A stretch of DNA of 64,000 nucleotides, taken from the NCBI GenBank assembly GCA_963727045.1, contig CAVSES010000002.1, forward strand, positions 372,001 through 436,000, written 5' to 3'. The DNA is from Bog-1198 sp963727045 (GTDB lineage: Bacteria; Pseudomonadota; Gammaproteobacteria; Steroidobacterales; Steroidobacteraceae). Shown here piece by piece: positions 1-10,014 of the stretch (within the stretch, counting starts at the first letter, position 1; every line of letters begins with the position of its first letter). The position numbers and the translations under genes are program-made. Below the pieces are notes generated by a model. It did no database searches and had not been told where the DNA came from. It saw nothing but the letters and a program-made list of their open reading frames with translations.

Positions 1-1106
<1,106 letters not shown>

Positions 1107-1278
1107 AGTAAGCGGCTTCTCGACAATAACCCAGCCACAATGAGCGATACACGCCCCGTTGCGCGGTGACGGCCCTCACCGGACACAAGGTTAGGGTGCG
1201 CTGCTGCGGAATATTGTGTCCAAGCGCACAGCCTAGCGGCGCAAGCCCGTTTACCCTGAGTTTTTACCGGGTTTTTCT

Positions 1279-1386
1279 ATGACAGGTGTCACATTCGGGG
1301 CGGCGGCCGCTGCGCTCCTGATGCTCGCGGGCGGGGCTTCGGGCGCGCCAGTACGCCAGTACGTGCTCGCCGCGTGGCCCGGGTAA
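1279..1386 (+). CDS. Possible 35-aa secreted peptide upstream of EAL gene
   Basis: ATG at 1279 opens 35 codons ending in TAA, seven bases before the EAL-protein gene. The product starts MTGVTFGAAAAALLMLAGG and reads like a signal peptide with a cleavage site near GASGA, leaving about 12 residues. It may be a small secreted peptide, the start of a truncated periplasmic protein gene, or chance. No similarity is recognised. Its position directly before the next start is the only contextual support. Confidence 0.25.
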   Translation: MTGVTFGAAAAALLMLAGGASGAPVRQYVLAAWPG

Positions 1387-1392
1387 ACCCGC

Positions 1393-3723
1393 ATGGCGCT
1401 TCGTACCCGCATTGCCGTGACCTTCATTCTGCTGCTGACCGCGGTGCTGGCCGCTGCATTGGGCGCCGTCTCCGCGATCAATCGCGGAAATGCCGGCCGC
1501 GAGGTCCAGCGACAGCTCGATGTCGGCGCGTCGGTGTTCTCGCGTCTGCTCGAAAGCAATCGCCGCCAGCTGATCCAGGCGGCGCAGGCGGTTGCCGCTG
1601 ACTACGGCTTCCGCGAAGCGGTCTCGACGCGCGACACCGACACACTGGTGTCCGTTCTCGAGAACAGCGGACAGCGCATAGGCGCGGCCATGGTCGTGTT
1701 GACCTCGCTCGACGGCGAGGTCATTGCCGCGTCGGGATTGCACATCAGCCCCGGGGCCCGGTTTCCCGCATCGACCGCGGAGAGATCCCGCATGGCGGAC
1801 GAAGGTGCAACCAGCGTCATGGTCGACAACGGGCGCATCTACCAGCTCGTCACCGTCCCGGTGCGCAGCCCCCTGCCGGTCGCGAGAATCGCCATGGGCT
1901 TCGAACTCGACCGCAAGGCGGCCCGGGAGCTCGCCGACATCACCGGCCTGGCGGTGACCCTCGCGGTCGAATCCGGCGGCCGGTGGACGGATGTGGTGAG
2001 CACCGTGCCGGCGGGCGCGTCGGGCCAATCCGATGTCGTCAGCCGGCGCATCGAAATGTCCAAGTGGGGAAATGCGGAGGCGGTCGCGGTGCTGTCGCGT
2101 TCGCTCGCCGACGCTCGCGCGCCCTTTGAACGCCTGACGAAGGTGCTGTTCGTGATCGCCGCGGTCAGCTTGATCGCCTCCGGCTTTGCGGCTTTCTGGC
2201 TCGCGCGCAATATCACGCGGCCGCTCCAGGATCTGACTCGGGCGGTCGATCAAATACGCACCGGCGCCTATGATGTGGCCTTGAGCGTGCAACGGCGCGA
2301 CGAACTGGGGGTGCTGGCCGAGGGTCTGCAGCTCATGCAAGCGGCGGTGCAATCCCGCGATCAATCCATCAGGCGCCTGGCGTACGAGGACTCCCTCACG
2401 GGCGTCATGAACCGCACCGCCTTCGGCGCAGCATTGAGCCGTGCCTTGGCGGAGGCGAACGACGCACCCATTGCCGTCGCCGTCATCAACCTCGATCGCT
2501 TTCGCCGCATCAACGAGCATCTGGGATATTCGGTGGGCGACGCGGTGCTCACCAAGATGGCGGCGCGGCTCGCCGCGGTGCCGTCGGTGGATTCGGCGGT
2601 GGCCCGGTTTGCCGCGGATCAATTCGCCGCCTTTGCGCGGCTGCGGGACCCCGCACGCCTTCAGGCGTGGGGAACATCGCTGGTCATGGCGCTCGCCGAG
2701 CCCGTGTTCGTCGAGGCGCAGCCGATCGACATCAATGCGACGGTGGGCCTGGCGGTGGCCGCCCCCGGGCCGACCTCGACCGACGAGCTTCTGCGCTGCG
2801 CCGACCTGGCCCTGGAGCACGCACGCCGCGAGAAGCGCGCGCTCGCGGTATACGACGAAGCGTTCAAGCCCGCCGCCCGCGACCACCTTTCGCTGTTCGG
2901 CGAGCTGCGCCATGCCGTCGAACACGACGAGCTGCGCCTGTTCTTCCAGCCGAAAATCGATCTCAAGACCGGACGCGTGGCTGGCGCCGAAGTTCTGCTG
3001 CGGTGGCAGCATCCGACGCGGGGACTCTTGAGTCCCGCGGACTTCATTCCGTTCGCGGAGCAAACCGGATTCATACGGCGCCTGACCCGTTGGACGCTGG
3101 ATCACGCCATCGCACAAGGCGCTCGATGGCAGCAGGCGGGCAACGCCTTGGCGCTGGCGGTGAACATCAGCGCCGATGACATCGGCGACGTGCGGCTCGA
3201 TTCTCGCGTCGCGAGCCTCCTGTCCCGGCACCAGCTGCCTCCGGCCCTGCTGACCTTGGAGGTGACGGAGAGCGGCTTCATCGAAGACCCCACGCGGGCG
3301 CTGCACGTGCTCGATGCGATTGCCGCGCTCGGTGTGGGTCTCTCCATCGACGACTTCGGCACCGGCTATTCCTCGCTCAGCCACCTGGCCCGCATGCCGG
3401 TTCACGAAGTCAAGATCGACCGCAGTTTCGTGCAGGGTCTGGATTCGGATCCCGAGTTCGCGCCGGTGGTGAGGGCGGCCATCGACATGGGCCATGGCCT
3501 TGGCCTCAAGGTGGTCGCCGAAGGCATCGAGACCGAAGAGGCGGCCTCGCGCCTGCGCAATTTCGGCTGCGATGTCGCGCAGGGCTTCTTGTACGCCAAA
3601 CCGATGCCGCTCGCCGCCTTCGAATCATGGCTCGAGGGCAGGGAACGTGTTCCGGTGATTGCGGTGCCGGTCGATTTCGGGACCGAAGATCTGGCCGACA
3701 CGGTGAGCCTCGCCGTCTATTGA
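1393..3723 (+). CDS. Membrane c-di-GMP phosphodiesterase: sensor-HAMP-degenerate GGDEF-EAL
   Basis: Inner-membrane signalling protein of 776 aa, expected to hydrolyse c-di-GMP. TM1 is near residues 8-28, an extracytoplasmic sensor spans about 30-248, and TM2 (250-271) is followed by HAMP. The GGDEF domain (about 325-480) has RFAADQF at 405-411 in place of the signature, so it is probably not a cyclase and may only bind GTP. The EAL domain (from about 500) keeps the key set: EVL (533-535), the Asn of AVNIS, LEVTES, DDFGTGYSS, the Lys of VKIDRSF, AEGIET and AQGF. A sensor kinase follows 35 bp downstream and is probably cotranscribed. Confidence 0.9.
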   Translation: MALRTRIAVTFILLLTAVLAAALGAVSAINRGNAGREVQRQLDVGASVFSRLLESNRRQLIQAAQAVAADYGFREAVSTRDTDTLVSVLENSGQRIGAAMVVLTSLDGEVIAASGLHISPGARFPASTAERSRMADEGATSVMVDNGRIYQLVTVPVRSPLPVARIAMGFELDRKAARELADITGLAVTLAVESGGRWTDVVSTVPAGASGQSDVVSRRIEMSKWGNAEAVAVLSRSLADARAPFERLTKVLFVIAAVSLIASGFAAFWLARNITRPLQDLTRAVDQIRTGAYDVALSVQRRDELGVLAEGLQLMQAAVQSRDQSIRRLAYEDSLTGVMNRTAFGAALSRALAEANDAPIAVAVINLDRFRRINEHLGYSVGDAVLTKMAARLAAVPSVDSAVARFAADQFAAFARLRDPARLQAWGTSLVMALAEPVFVEAQPIDINATVGLAVAAPGPTSTDELLRCADLALEHARREKRALAVYDEAFKPAARDHLSLFGELRHAVEHDELRLFFQPKIDLKTGRVAGAEVLLRWQHPTRGLLSPADFIPFAEQTGFIRRLTRWTLDHAIAQGARWQQAGNALALAVNISADDIGDVRLDSRVASLLSRHQLPPALLTLEVTESGFIEDPTRALHVLDAIAALGVGLSIDDFGTGYSSLSHLARMPVHEVKIDRSFVQGLDSDPEFAPVVRAAIDMGHGLGLKVVAEGIETEEAASRLRNFGCDVAQGFLYAKPMPLAAFESWLEGRERVPVIAVPVDFGTEDLADTVSLAVY

Positions 3724-3758
3724 AGCGTGGCTGGACACTCGCGCATTTTGTTACCAGA

Positions 3759-5171
3759 ATGATTCGGGTGAAGATTCTCGGTGAGGCGCTGGACGGGCTG
3801 GGGCGGTGGTACGTGGCGGTACCGCCCTTCTTGATCATCGGATTCTTGGTCGCATTGTTTTTTCTGACCGGCACCGGGCAGACGCGGCTGCAGGAGGCCG
3901 GCGCGAGGCTGCAGAATTCCGCGGCGCGGCAACTCGCCGTCGAAGAGGTGCACTCCTCCATCGCGCGCGCGGTTGCGGCGCAGCGTGCCTTTTTGCTGAC
4001 CGGCGATCAGAAATTCGCCGTGCAGTACGACAAGATCGCGGCCTCCGTGGCGCCCCGGCTGGAACGCCTGCGGTCGGCGTACGCAGGCTCGGATTCCGAA
4101 TTGGACAATGTGCGCACGCTTGAGTTCCTGATCGGCAGGCGGCTGGGGGACCTGTCGACCCTCGTCGCGGTCCAGAAGGCTCAAGGGCCCGCTGCTGCGG
4201 TCGCGCTGGTGAAAACCAGCGTCGGCACGGAAACCGGCGAGGCCGTCAACGACGCTCTGGACGTTTTGCGCGACCGCGAATCCCTGGAGCACATGGCGGC
4301 TCAATCGCATTGGTCCAAGTCAGTGGTGTTGAGCCGATGGGTCATCGTCGCCGGCACGATCTTCAACATGCTGTTGGTGGGAATTGCCGCCCGGCTCGTG
4401 TACCTGGATATGCACCGGCGCACGCTGCAAACGGCCGAACTGCGCGATCAGAAGCTGCGGCTCGAACGCGAGGCGGAGGATCGCAATCGCGAACTCATCG
4501 AACTATCGACACACCTACAGGGGATGGCGGAGCGCGAGAAGGCAGGTCTTGCGCGCGAATTGCACGATGAGCTCGGCGGCCTGCTCGTGGGTGCACGCAT
4601 GGATGTGTCGTGGGCGGAACAGCAACTCGCCGACGGCAGTCCGGAGATCCGTCAGCGGCTGCAGCGGGTTCAGCAGAACCTGGCGGCGGGCGTCGATCTG
4701 AAGCGCAGGATCATCGAGGAGCTGCGTCCGACACTCTTGGACAACGTGGGATTGTTTGCCGCGTTGCGCTGGCAATTGAAAGTGACCTGCCGGAGCGCCG
4801 GGCTCGAATGCAGCGAGTCCTATCCCGACGAGGAGCCCAAATTCACGTCGGAAGCCGCCATCGCGTTGTTCCGCATCGCCCAAGAGGCCTTCACGAACAT
4901 ATTGAAACATTCGGCTGCAAAATCCATGGGTCTATCGCTCTTTGTGGATGGCGAAGAGATCGTCATGCGGATCTACGATGATGGCAACGGTATTCCCGCG
5001 GGCCGGCTCACAGCCATCGGTTCGCACGGACTCGCGTCCATGCGCCATCGCGTTCGCGCACTCAGCGGCCGTCTGGACATCAATTCCTCGGCGTCGGGCG
5101 GCACCGCGCTGCTGGTGCGCATCCCCGGGACGCAAGCCATGCGGCGAGTCGCCGAATCGGAACCAACATGA
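3759..5171 (+). CDS. NarX/UhpB-type sensor histidine kinase with CHASE3-like domain
   Basis: Membrane histidine kinase of 470 aa. TM1 (about 18-40) and TM2 (about 195-217) flank a helical periplasmic domain of CHASE3 type (AQRAFLLTGD). A short coiled coil leads to a HisKA_3 domain with phospho-acceptor motif ARELHDELGG, then an HATPase with the N box FRIAQEAFTNILKHS and G box YDDGNGI. Such kinases normally pair with NarL-type regulators, but none lies next to it. The reading frame is open further upstream, but MIRVKILGE at 3759 avoids overlap with the EAL gene and places TM1 normally. The gene converges on the porin gene, whose end is 4 bp away. Confidence 0.88.
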   Translation: MIRVKILGEALDGLGRWYVAVPPFLIIGFLVALFFLTGTGQTRLQEAGARLQNSAARQLAVEEVHSSIARAVAAQRAFLLTGDQKFAVQYDKIAASVAPRLERLRSAYAGSDSELDNVRTLEFLIGRRLGDLSTLVAVQKAQGPAAAVALVKTSVGTETGEAVNDALDVLRDRESLEHMAAQSHWSKSVVLSRWVIVAGTIFNMLLVGIAARLVYLDMHRRTLQTAELRDQKLRLEREAEDRNRELIELSTHLQGMAEREKAGLARELHDELGGLLVGARMDVSWAEQQLADGSPEIRQRLQRVQQNLAAGVDLKRRIIEELRPTLLDNVGLFAALRWQLKVTCRSAGLECSESYPDEEPKFTSEAAIALFRIAQEAFTNILKHSAAKSMGLSLFVDGEEIVMRIYDDGNGIPAGRLTAIGSHGLASMRHRVRALSGRLDINSSASGGTALLVRIPGTQAMRRVAESEPT

Positions 5172-5175
5172 TCTG

Positions 5176-6630
5176 TCAGAAATTCAAGCCCAGTCCAAGA
5201 TCGAATCGGTTGAAATCGCCGTTGAGATCGAACCACTGATAGTCGGCCTTGAGGACGACGTGAGGCGTGGTGTAGAAGTTCGCCCCGATGGTCCATACCC
5301 GGTCTTGATTGCGGGGCCAGTAGCCGTACGCGCCCGGCGTCCCCAGCGCGACCGGTCCCGGGGGCAGGTCGGGACCCAAGGTTCCCGCGTAACGCGAGCC
5401 CATGTCGTATCGTTCCCATCGCGCGAAGGGCGCGAGGCGATAGTCTCCGTGCTCCCACAACCCGTATGCGGCCTGTGCAAAATAGCCGAAGAACTCGGAC
5501 GGGATCGGGTTGGGCGAGCCCGGATGCGCGGCATTCGCTGCACTCAAGTTGCCGATCGAACCGCGGGCGTACAACACGGAGAAATCGAACTTCGCGGGAG
5601 TCCATCGTGCATGGGTTTCCCAGAGAGTCACGCGATGATCGCCGGGGATCAGCCCGCTGAGCGGCGCCGGGACCTTGCCCGCGTTCCCGCTGCTGATCGC
5701 GGCGCCCAGAGTCAGTCCCGGCACTCCGTAGTACCCCAACGCAACGTACTGGCTCAAGTCATGCGCGTTGGCAAGCGCCAGTTCCTGATGCGACGCCTGC
5801 AACGGCGCCGAACCGCTGTCCTCGAGGCCGAGTGCGGTCGAGTACTGTGGAAACTCGGGAGCGTACTCCCACTTCGACAGGTCGAATCCCGTGGTCAGAC
5901 CTGCATTCCAGCTGAATCCCGTGTCCGTATCGCCGTGGACATTGAACCCGCCCTCGCGCCACGTGCTGGGGATGATCAGGGTTTCGACGAAATTGCGCTG
6001 CACCCCGTAGAAGTTCGTCGGCTCATGATGCTCGTTCAACAGGCCGAATGGCATCAAGAAGAGTCCCGCACGCACCGTCAGCGCGTCGTTCAGCCGACGG
6101 TCGACGTAGAACTGCTCGACTTCAATCTCGCCGACGTCGTCCGATGAAGAAACCGCGTGTTCCACTTCGAATTCGGAATTGAACTCGGTGCGGTCGTCGA
6201 AAGAGTATCCGATCCCGAATACCGCGCGCGCGAGATCCGCCTGCGCCTTGGCCGGATCGCGCGTCGGACGCGTGTAATACAGTTCGCCGTAGCCCCAAAG
6301 CCGCACGTTTGAAAATGCGGAGCCCGCTGAAGCGGGTCGGACCGCCGGCGGCGGTACCGGCGGCGGTTCCGGCGGCCGCTCGATCGGCGGCTGGGCCGTC
6401 ATGGACGCCGGCCGGCCGAGTGTGCGTTCGAGTTCGAGCTGCTTTTCGGCCAGTCTCTGATTCTGCTCGAGCAGTTGCGCCATTTGCGATTGCACGGCGG
6501 CCAGTTGCTGCTGCAACGACCGGATCTGTTGCTGCTCCGGCGAGGAGGCGGCTGCATCCGCTGCCGGGGATTGGCACATGCAGAACATGGCAGCCAACAT
6601 GGCAGCGCCGCCGCAAGAACTTCGAATCAT
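5176..6630 (-). CDS. Outer-membrane porin with N-terminal coiled coil
   Basis: A 484-aa outer-membrane protein. A signal peptide (about 1-25, MIRSSCGGAAMLAAMFCM) is followed by a Gln-rich coiled coil (about 28-70, with QQQIRSLQQQLAAVQSQMAQ) and a Pro-rich spacer (about 80-100). The rest is a beta barrel with alternating aromatic strands that ends FDLGLGLNF, with a terminal Phe as expected for BAM. Coiled coil plus barrel recalls the phosphate-selective porin (OprP/OprO) superfamily. The substrate is unknown. A Fur-box-like sequence 73-91 bp upstream suggests iron control. The ATG at 6630 was chosen because it opens directly into the signal peptide. Confidence 0.82.
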   Translation of the reverse strand: MIRSSCGGAAMLAAMFCMCQSPAADAAASSPEQQQIRSLQQQLAAVQSQMAQLLEQNQRLAEKQLELERTLGRPASMTAQPPIERPPEPPPVPPPAVRPASAGSAFSNVRLWGYGELYYTRPTRDPAKAQADLARAVFGIGYSFDDRTEFNSEFEVEHAVSSSDDVGEIEVEQFYVDRRLNDALTVRAGLFLMPFGLLNEHHEPTNFYGVQRNFVETLIIPSTWREGGFNVHGDTDTGFSWNAGLTTGFDLSKWEYAPEFPQYSTALGLEDSGSAPLQASHQELALANAHDLSQYVALGYYGVPGLTLGAAISSGNAGKVPAPLSGLIPGDHRVTLWETHARWTPAKFDFSVLYARGSIGNLSAANAAHPGSPNPIPSEFFGYFAQAAYGLWEHGDYRLAPFARWERYDMGSRYAGTLGPDLPPGPVALGTPGAYGYWPRNQDRVWTIGANFYTTPHVVLKADYQWFDLNGDFNRFDLGLGLNF

Positions 6631-6702
6631 GGCTCGGATCCTCGTACCGTAAGAGCATTGGCTGATGAGGCCGGTGCCTCCTATCCGAGTCCAAATGCTA
6701 TC

Positions 6703-6721
6703 GAGAATGATTCGTATTTGC
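6703..6721 (-). promoter_or_regulatory. Candidate Fur box between porin and Nudix genes
   Basis: Read on the minus strand the site is GCAAATACGAATCATTCTC. By eye it matches 13 of 19 positions of the classical Fur consensus GATAATGATAATCATTATC, including the complete AATCATT core. It lies 73 bp upstream of the porin ATG and 68 bp upstream of the divergent Nudix start, so it could act on either gene. No promoter was mapped. Confidence 0.55.
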
Positions 6722-6788
6722 AATACGCATCGTGTCCTGCACGCCCCGCCCGGGTATGATTCATCCGTTCTGCGGCTTGAGGAGCGTG

Positions 6789-7418
6789 ATGCCGGTGGAC
6801 GAGCCGCAATGGTTGAGCGTCGCGCGCGAGTTGCGCGCAATCGCACAGACGGGCCTTGCGTTCACCGCCGATCGATTCGATCGGCAACGCTACGAGCGGG
6901 TGCGCGAACTCGCGGCCGTCATGCTCGCGCAGGGCTCGGGTGAGAACTACGAAGTCGTCATCGAGATCTTGCGCGAAGGTTGGGGGTATGCAACGCCCAA
7001 AGTCGACGTGCGCGGCGCCGCCTTCCTCGACAACCGGGTGCTGCTGGTCCGTGAAATCAGCGACGGCCGTTGGACGCTTCCGGGCGGATGGGCCGACGTC
7101 AATCAATCGGCCGCAGAATGCGTCGTCAGGGAGATCGCCGAAGAGTCCGGCTTCGTGGCGAAGGCATTGAAGCTCGCGGCGGTTCGGGACTACCACAAGA
7201 GCGGACATCCACCCCGCAACGTCGACTCCATCTACAAGATGTTCTTCGTCTGCGAAATCACCGGAGGCTCCGCCAGGGCCAGCGACGAGACCAGCGAAGT
7301 TGCCTTCTTCCCGCGCGACGCTCTGCCGCCGTTGTCGCTCGGACGGACCACCGCTGCGCAGATCGACAGGATGTTTCATCATGCGCTTCACCCGGACCTG
7401 CCGACGGATTTCGATTGA
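6789..7418 (+). CDS. Nudix hydrolase with N-terminal helical domain (ADP-ribose pyrophosphatase-like)
   Basis: A 209-aa cytosolic protein. The N-terminal 60 residues (MPVDEPQWLSVARELRAIAQ onward) form the small helical domain found ahead of some ADP-ribose/nucleotide-sugar Nudix enzymes. The Nudix segment is GGWADVNQSAAECVVREIAE, continuing ESGF: the REIAEESGF half is intact, but the first conserved Glu (G-x5-E) is Gln. That residue stabilises the loop and does not bind the metal directly, so activity is probably kept. The ATG at 6789 matches the family N-terminus. The gene is divergent from the porin. Confidence 0.85.
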   Translation: MPVDEPQWLSVARELRAIAQTGLAFTADRFDRQRYERVRELAAVMLAQGSGENYEVVIEILREGWGYATPKVDVRGAAFLDNRVLLVREISDGRWTLPGGWADVNQSAAECVVREIAEESGFVAKALKLAAVRDYHKSGHPPRNVDSIYKMFFVCEITGGSARASDETSEVAFFPRDALPPLSLGRTTAAQIDRMFHHALHPDLPTDFD

Positions 7419-7467
7419 GTCGTGCTTGATGCTATTGTTTCATCAGCACCCCTGAGGATGATGCACT

Positions 7468-8952
7468 GTGGCCGACGACATCTTGATCGCGATCGACCAA
7501 GGAACGAGTTCCACACGCACCATCGGCTTTTCCGCCGCAGGCGATGTGATGGCGGTCGAACAGCAGAGCTTCGAGCAGATCTATCCGGGACCCGGCTGGG
7601 TGGAGCACGACCCTGAAGCGATTTGGAACACGGTGATGTCGACCAGCCGTGGGGTGCTCGATCGTCTCGGAAGCGCGAATCGGGCAGCGGCCGCCATCGG
7701 GATCACCAATCAGCGCGAGACCACCCTCGTCTGGGATCGCCGCACCGGCGCGCCCATCTACAACGCCATCGTCTGGCAGGATCGCCGCACTGCCGATCGA
7801 TGCCGTCAATTGGCGGGGGATTTTGGAGAGACGCAGATCAGCTGCAAGACCGGCCTGCGCTTCGACCCGTACTTCTCCGCAACCAAGATCGCCTGGATTC
7901 TGGACCGCGTGCCGGGCGCGCGCGACGCGGCTAGAAGCGGTCATCTCGCGTTCGGCACCGTCGACACTTTTTTGATCTGGCGGCTGACGGGAGGTCGGCT
8001 GCATCTCACCGACGCCACGAACGCCAGCCGCACGGCGCTGTATGACATCGCCAAAGGCCGCTGGGACGAGGCCCTCTGCGACATGTTCGATGTGCCGATG
8101 AGCGTGCTTCCCGAGGTGCGGGACAGTGCGGGCGACTTCGGCGTCGCCGACGCGGGCGTGCTGGGTCAATCATTGCCGATCCGCGGAGTGGCGGGAGATC
8201 AGCAGGCGGCGCTTATCGGGCAGGCGTGCTTCGCCTCCGGCGACGTCAAGAGCACCTACGGTACCGGCGCATTCCTGGTGCTCAATACCGCCCGCCGGCT
8301 CGTGTCCTCGAAGCATCGGCTGTTGACGACCATCGCTTATCAGTTGAATGGCCTGGTCACCTACGCGCTTGAAGGCTCGATCCTGTCCGCGGGCGCGGCA
8401 ATTCAGTGGCTGCGCGACGGCCTCGGGCTCATCGCACAGGCATCCGACGTGGAGGCGCTGGCGGCGTCAGCGCCCCACACCAGCGGTGTATATCTGGTTC
8501 CGGCATTTACGGGGTTGGGAGCCCCGTATTGGGATCCGGATGCGCGCGCCGCCATCATCGGCCTCACGCGCGCCTCGACGCGGGGCGAAATCGCCCTCGC
8601 CGCCCTCGATAGCGTCGCCTATCAAACATGCGACCTGCTCGACGCGATGGCTGCAGACGGTCTGCGGCCCGAGAGCCTCAAGGTCGACGGCGGGATGTCG
8701 AAGAACGATCTGTTCATGCAGCGGTTGGCGGATCTCACGGGAATGGCAATTCGGCGGCCGGCCAACGCAGAGTCCACGGCGTTCGGCGCCGCCTGCCTGG
8801 CAGGACTCGGCTGCGGCCTGTACCGCTCGCTTGAAGAGCTCGCAGCGCTGAAGCGAATCGACACCCGCTTCGAGCCCACCTTGAGCGCCCCCGAGCGGGA
8901 TGTACAAATTTCCGGATGGCGGAACGCCCTTCGGCGGGTAAGATCCGTCTAA
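7468..8952 (+). CDS. glpK: Glycerol kinase
   Basis: ATP-dependent phosphorylation of glycerol to sn-glycerol 3-phosphate, in the cytosol. The 494 aa equal the family length. FGGY-kinase features include AIDQGTSSTR (phosphate loop), NQRETTLVWDRRTG, the DATNASRTALYDI region, GVAGDQQAALIGQ with the catalytic Asp, KSTYGTGAFLVLNT, and DGGMSKNDLFMQ near the C-terminus. The start is GTG at 7468 with TGAGGA upstream. Neither glpF nor glpD is adjacent. The stop overlaps the next start as TAATG, so the exporter gene downstream is probably cotranslated. Confidence 0.96.
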   Translation: MADDILIAIDQGTSSTRTIGFSAAGDVMAVEQQSFEQIYPGPGWVEHDPEAIWNTVMSTSRGVLDRLGSANRAAAAIGITNQRETTLVWDRRTGAPIYNAIVWQDRRTADRCRQLAGDFGETQISCKTGLRFDPYFSATKIAWILDRVPGARDAARSGHLAFGTVDTFLIWRLTGGRLHLTDATNASRTALYDIAKGRWDEALCDMFDVPMSVLPEVRDSAGDFGVADAGVLGQSLPIRGVAGDQQAALIGQACFASGDVKSTYGTGAFLVLNTARRLVSSKHRLLTTIAYQLNGLVTYALEGSILSAGAAIQWLRDGLGLIAQASDVEALAASAPHTSGVYLVPAFTGLGAPYWDPDARAAIIGLTRASTRGEIALAALDSVAYQTCDLLDAMAADGLRPESLKVDGGMSKNDLFMQRLADLTGMAIRRPANAESTAFGAACLAGLGCGLYRSLEELAALKRIDTRFEPTLSAPERDVQISGWRNALRRVRSV

Positions 8953-9989
8953 TGGAGCTTTCCGCGTTCATCGACCGCTGGCGTCCCAGCACCTTGCGAG
9001 CAGCCGCCGCCACCGTCGCGCCCGGCGTCGCATCCACCCTGATCGTGGCCCTGGCGGCCACCTACCTGTCGGATCATTACCACGCACCACCCGTCATCTT
9101 CGCCCTTCTGTTGGGGATGGCTTTGAACCAATTGTCGGCGGAGGCGCGCTACGCGCCCGGCATCAACCTGTCGGCGCGCACGCTTCTGCGAATCAGCGTT
9201 GCGCTGCTCGGCTTGCGCATCACCTTCGGTCAGGTCGGACAGCTCGGCTGGTCGACTGCAGCCATGGTGGCCGTCACCGTTCCGCTCACCATCGGGTTTG
9301 GCTGGGCGCTTGCCCGCGCCGTGAAGCTCGACGGCCGCTACGGCGTTCTCTCCGGCGGCGCGGTCGGTATTTGCGGAGCATCCGCGGCCATGGCCATCGC
9401 GGTCGCGTGGCCCCGCAAGGACTCCGAGCGCGACACCGTGCTGGTGATCGCATGCATTACGACCTACAGCACCATTGCCATGGTCCTGTATCCGGCGCTG
9501 CTTGCGCACCTGCAGCTCGATCCGTTGCAAACGGGACGGTTTCTCGGCGGGTCGATCCACGACGTTGCGCAGGTGGTCGCAGCCGGCTACGCCTCCTCGC
9601 TGCAGGCCGGAGATTCGGCGACCATTGTCAAACTCATGCGGGTCGCCATGCTGTTGCCGGTGGTCCTGATCATCTCGCTCGCCACCGCGCGCGGGAAGAA
9701 GGGGAACCAGACCATTGGCAACAAGGTTGCGCTGTTGCCCGGGTTCCTCATCGCGTTCGTGGTGCTGGCTGCTCTCAACGGCTTCGACCTCGTCGCAAAG
9801 CCGGTCGCGGCAGTCCTCACCGAAGTCTCCCGGTGGCTGCTGGTCATTTCCGTCGCCGCCTTGGGGATGAAGACGTCGCTGCGAGAGATGATGGCTGTCG
9901 GCACGACCGCGATCGCTCTCATCGCGGCGGAAACCGTCTTTCTGGCCCTGCTGGTGCTGGGCTGGATCCTGGTCGGAGGCACGCGCTGA
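8952..9989 (+). CDS. YeiH/UPF0324-family membrane protein (putative sulfate exporter)
   Basis: An inner-membrane protein of 345 aa with about 9-10 predicted TM helices. Family motifs visible are the GICGASAAMAIA stretch and GGSIHDVAQVVAAG, both typical of the Cons_hypoth698/YeiH family. Members are annotated as putative sulfate exporters, and the substrate here is not shown by sequence. The start ATG shares a base with the glpK stop, which implies translational coupling, although a link to glycerol metabolism is not obvious. Confidence 0.88.
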   Translation: MELSAFIDRWRPSTLRAAAATVAPGVASTLIVALAATYLSDHYHAPPVIFALLLGMALNQLSAEARYAPGINLSARTLLRISVALLGLRITFGQVGQLGWSTAAMVAVTVPLTIGFGWALARAVKLDGRYGVLSGGAVGICGASAAMAIAVAWPRKDSERDTVLVIACITTYSTIAMVLYPALLAHLQLDPLQTGRFLGGSIHDVAQVVAAGYASSLQAGDSATIVKLMRVAMLLPVVLIISLATARGKKGNQTIGNKVALLPGFLIAFVVLAALNGFDLVAKPVAAVLTEVSRWLLVISVAALGMKTSLREMMAVGTTAIALIAAETVFLALLVLGWILVGGTR

Positions 9990-10014
9990 CGGCGCCTCTC
10001 ACCTGGATCATGGC

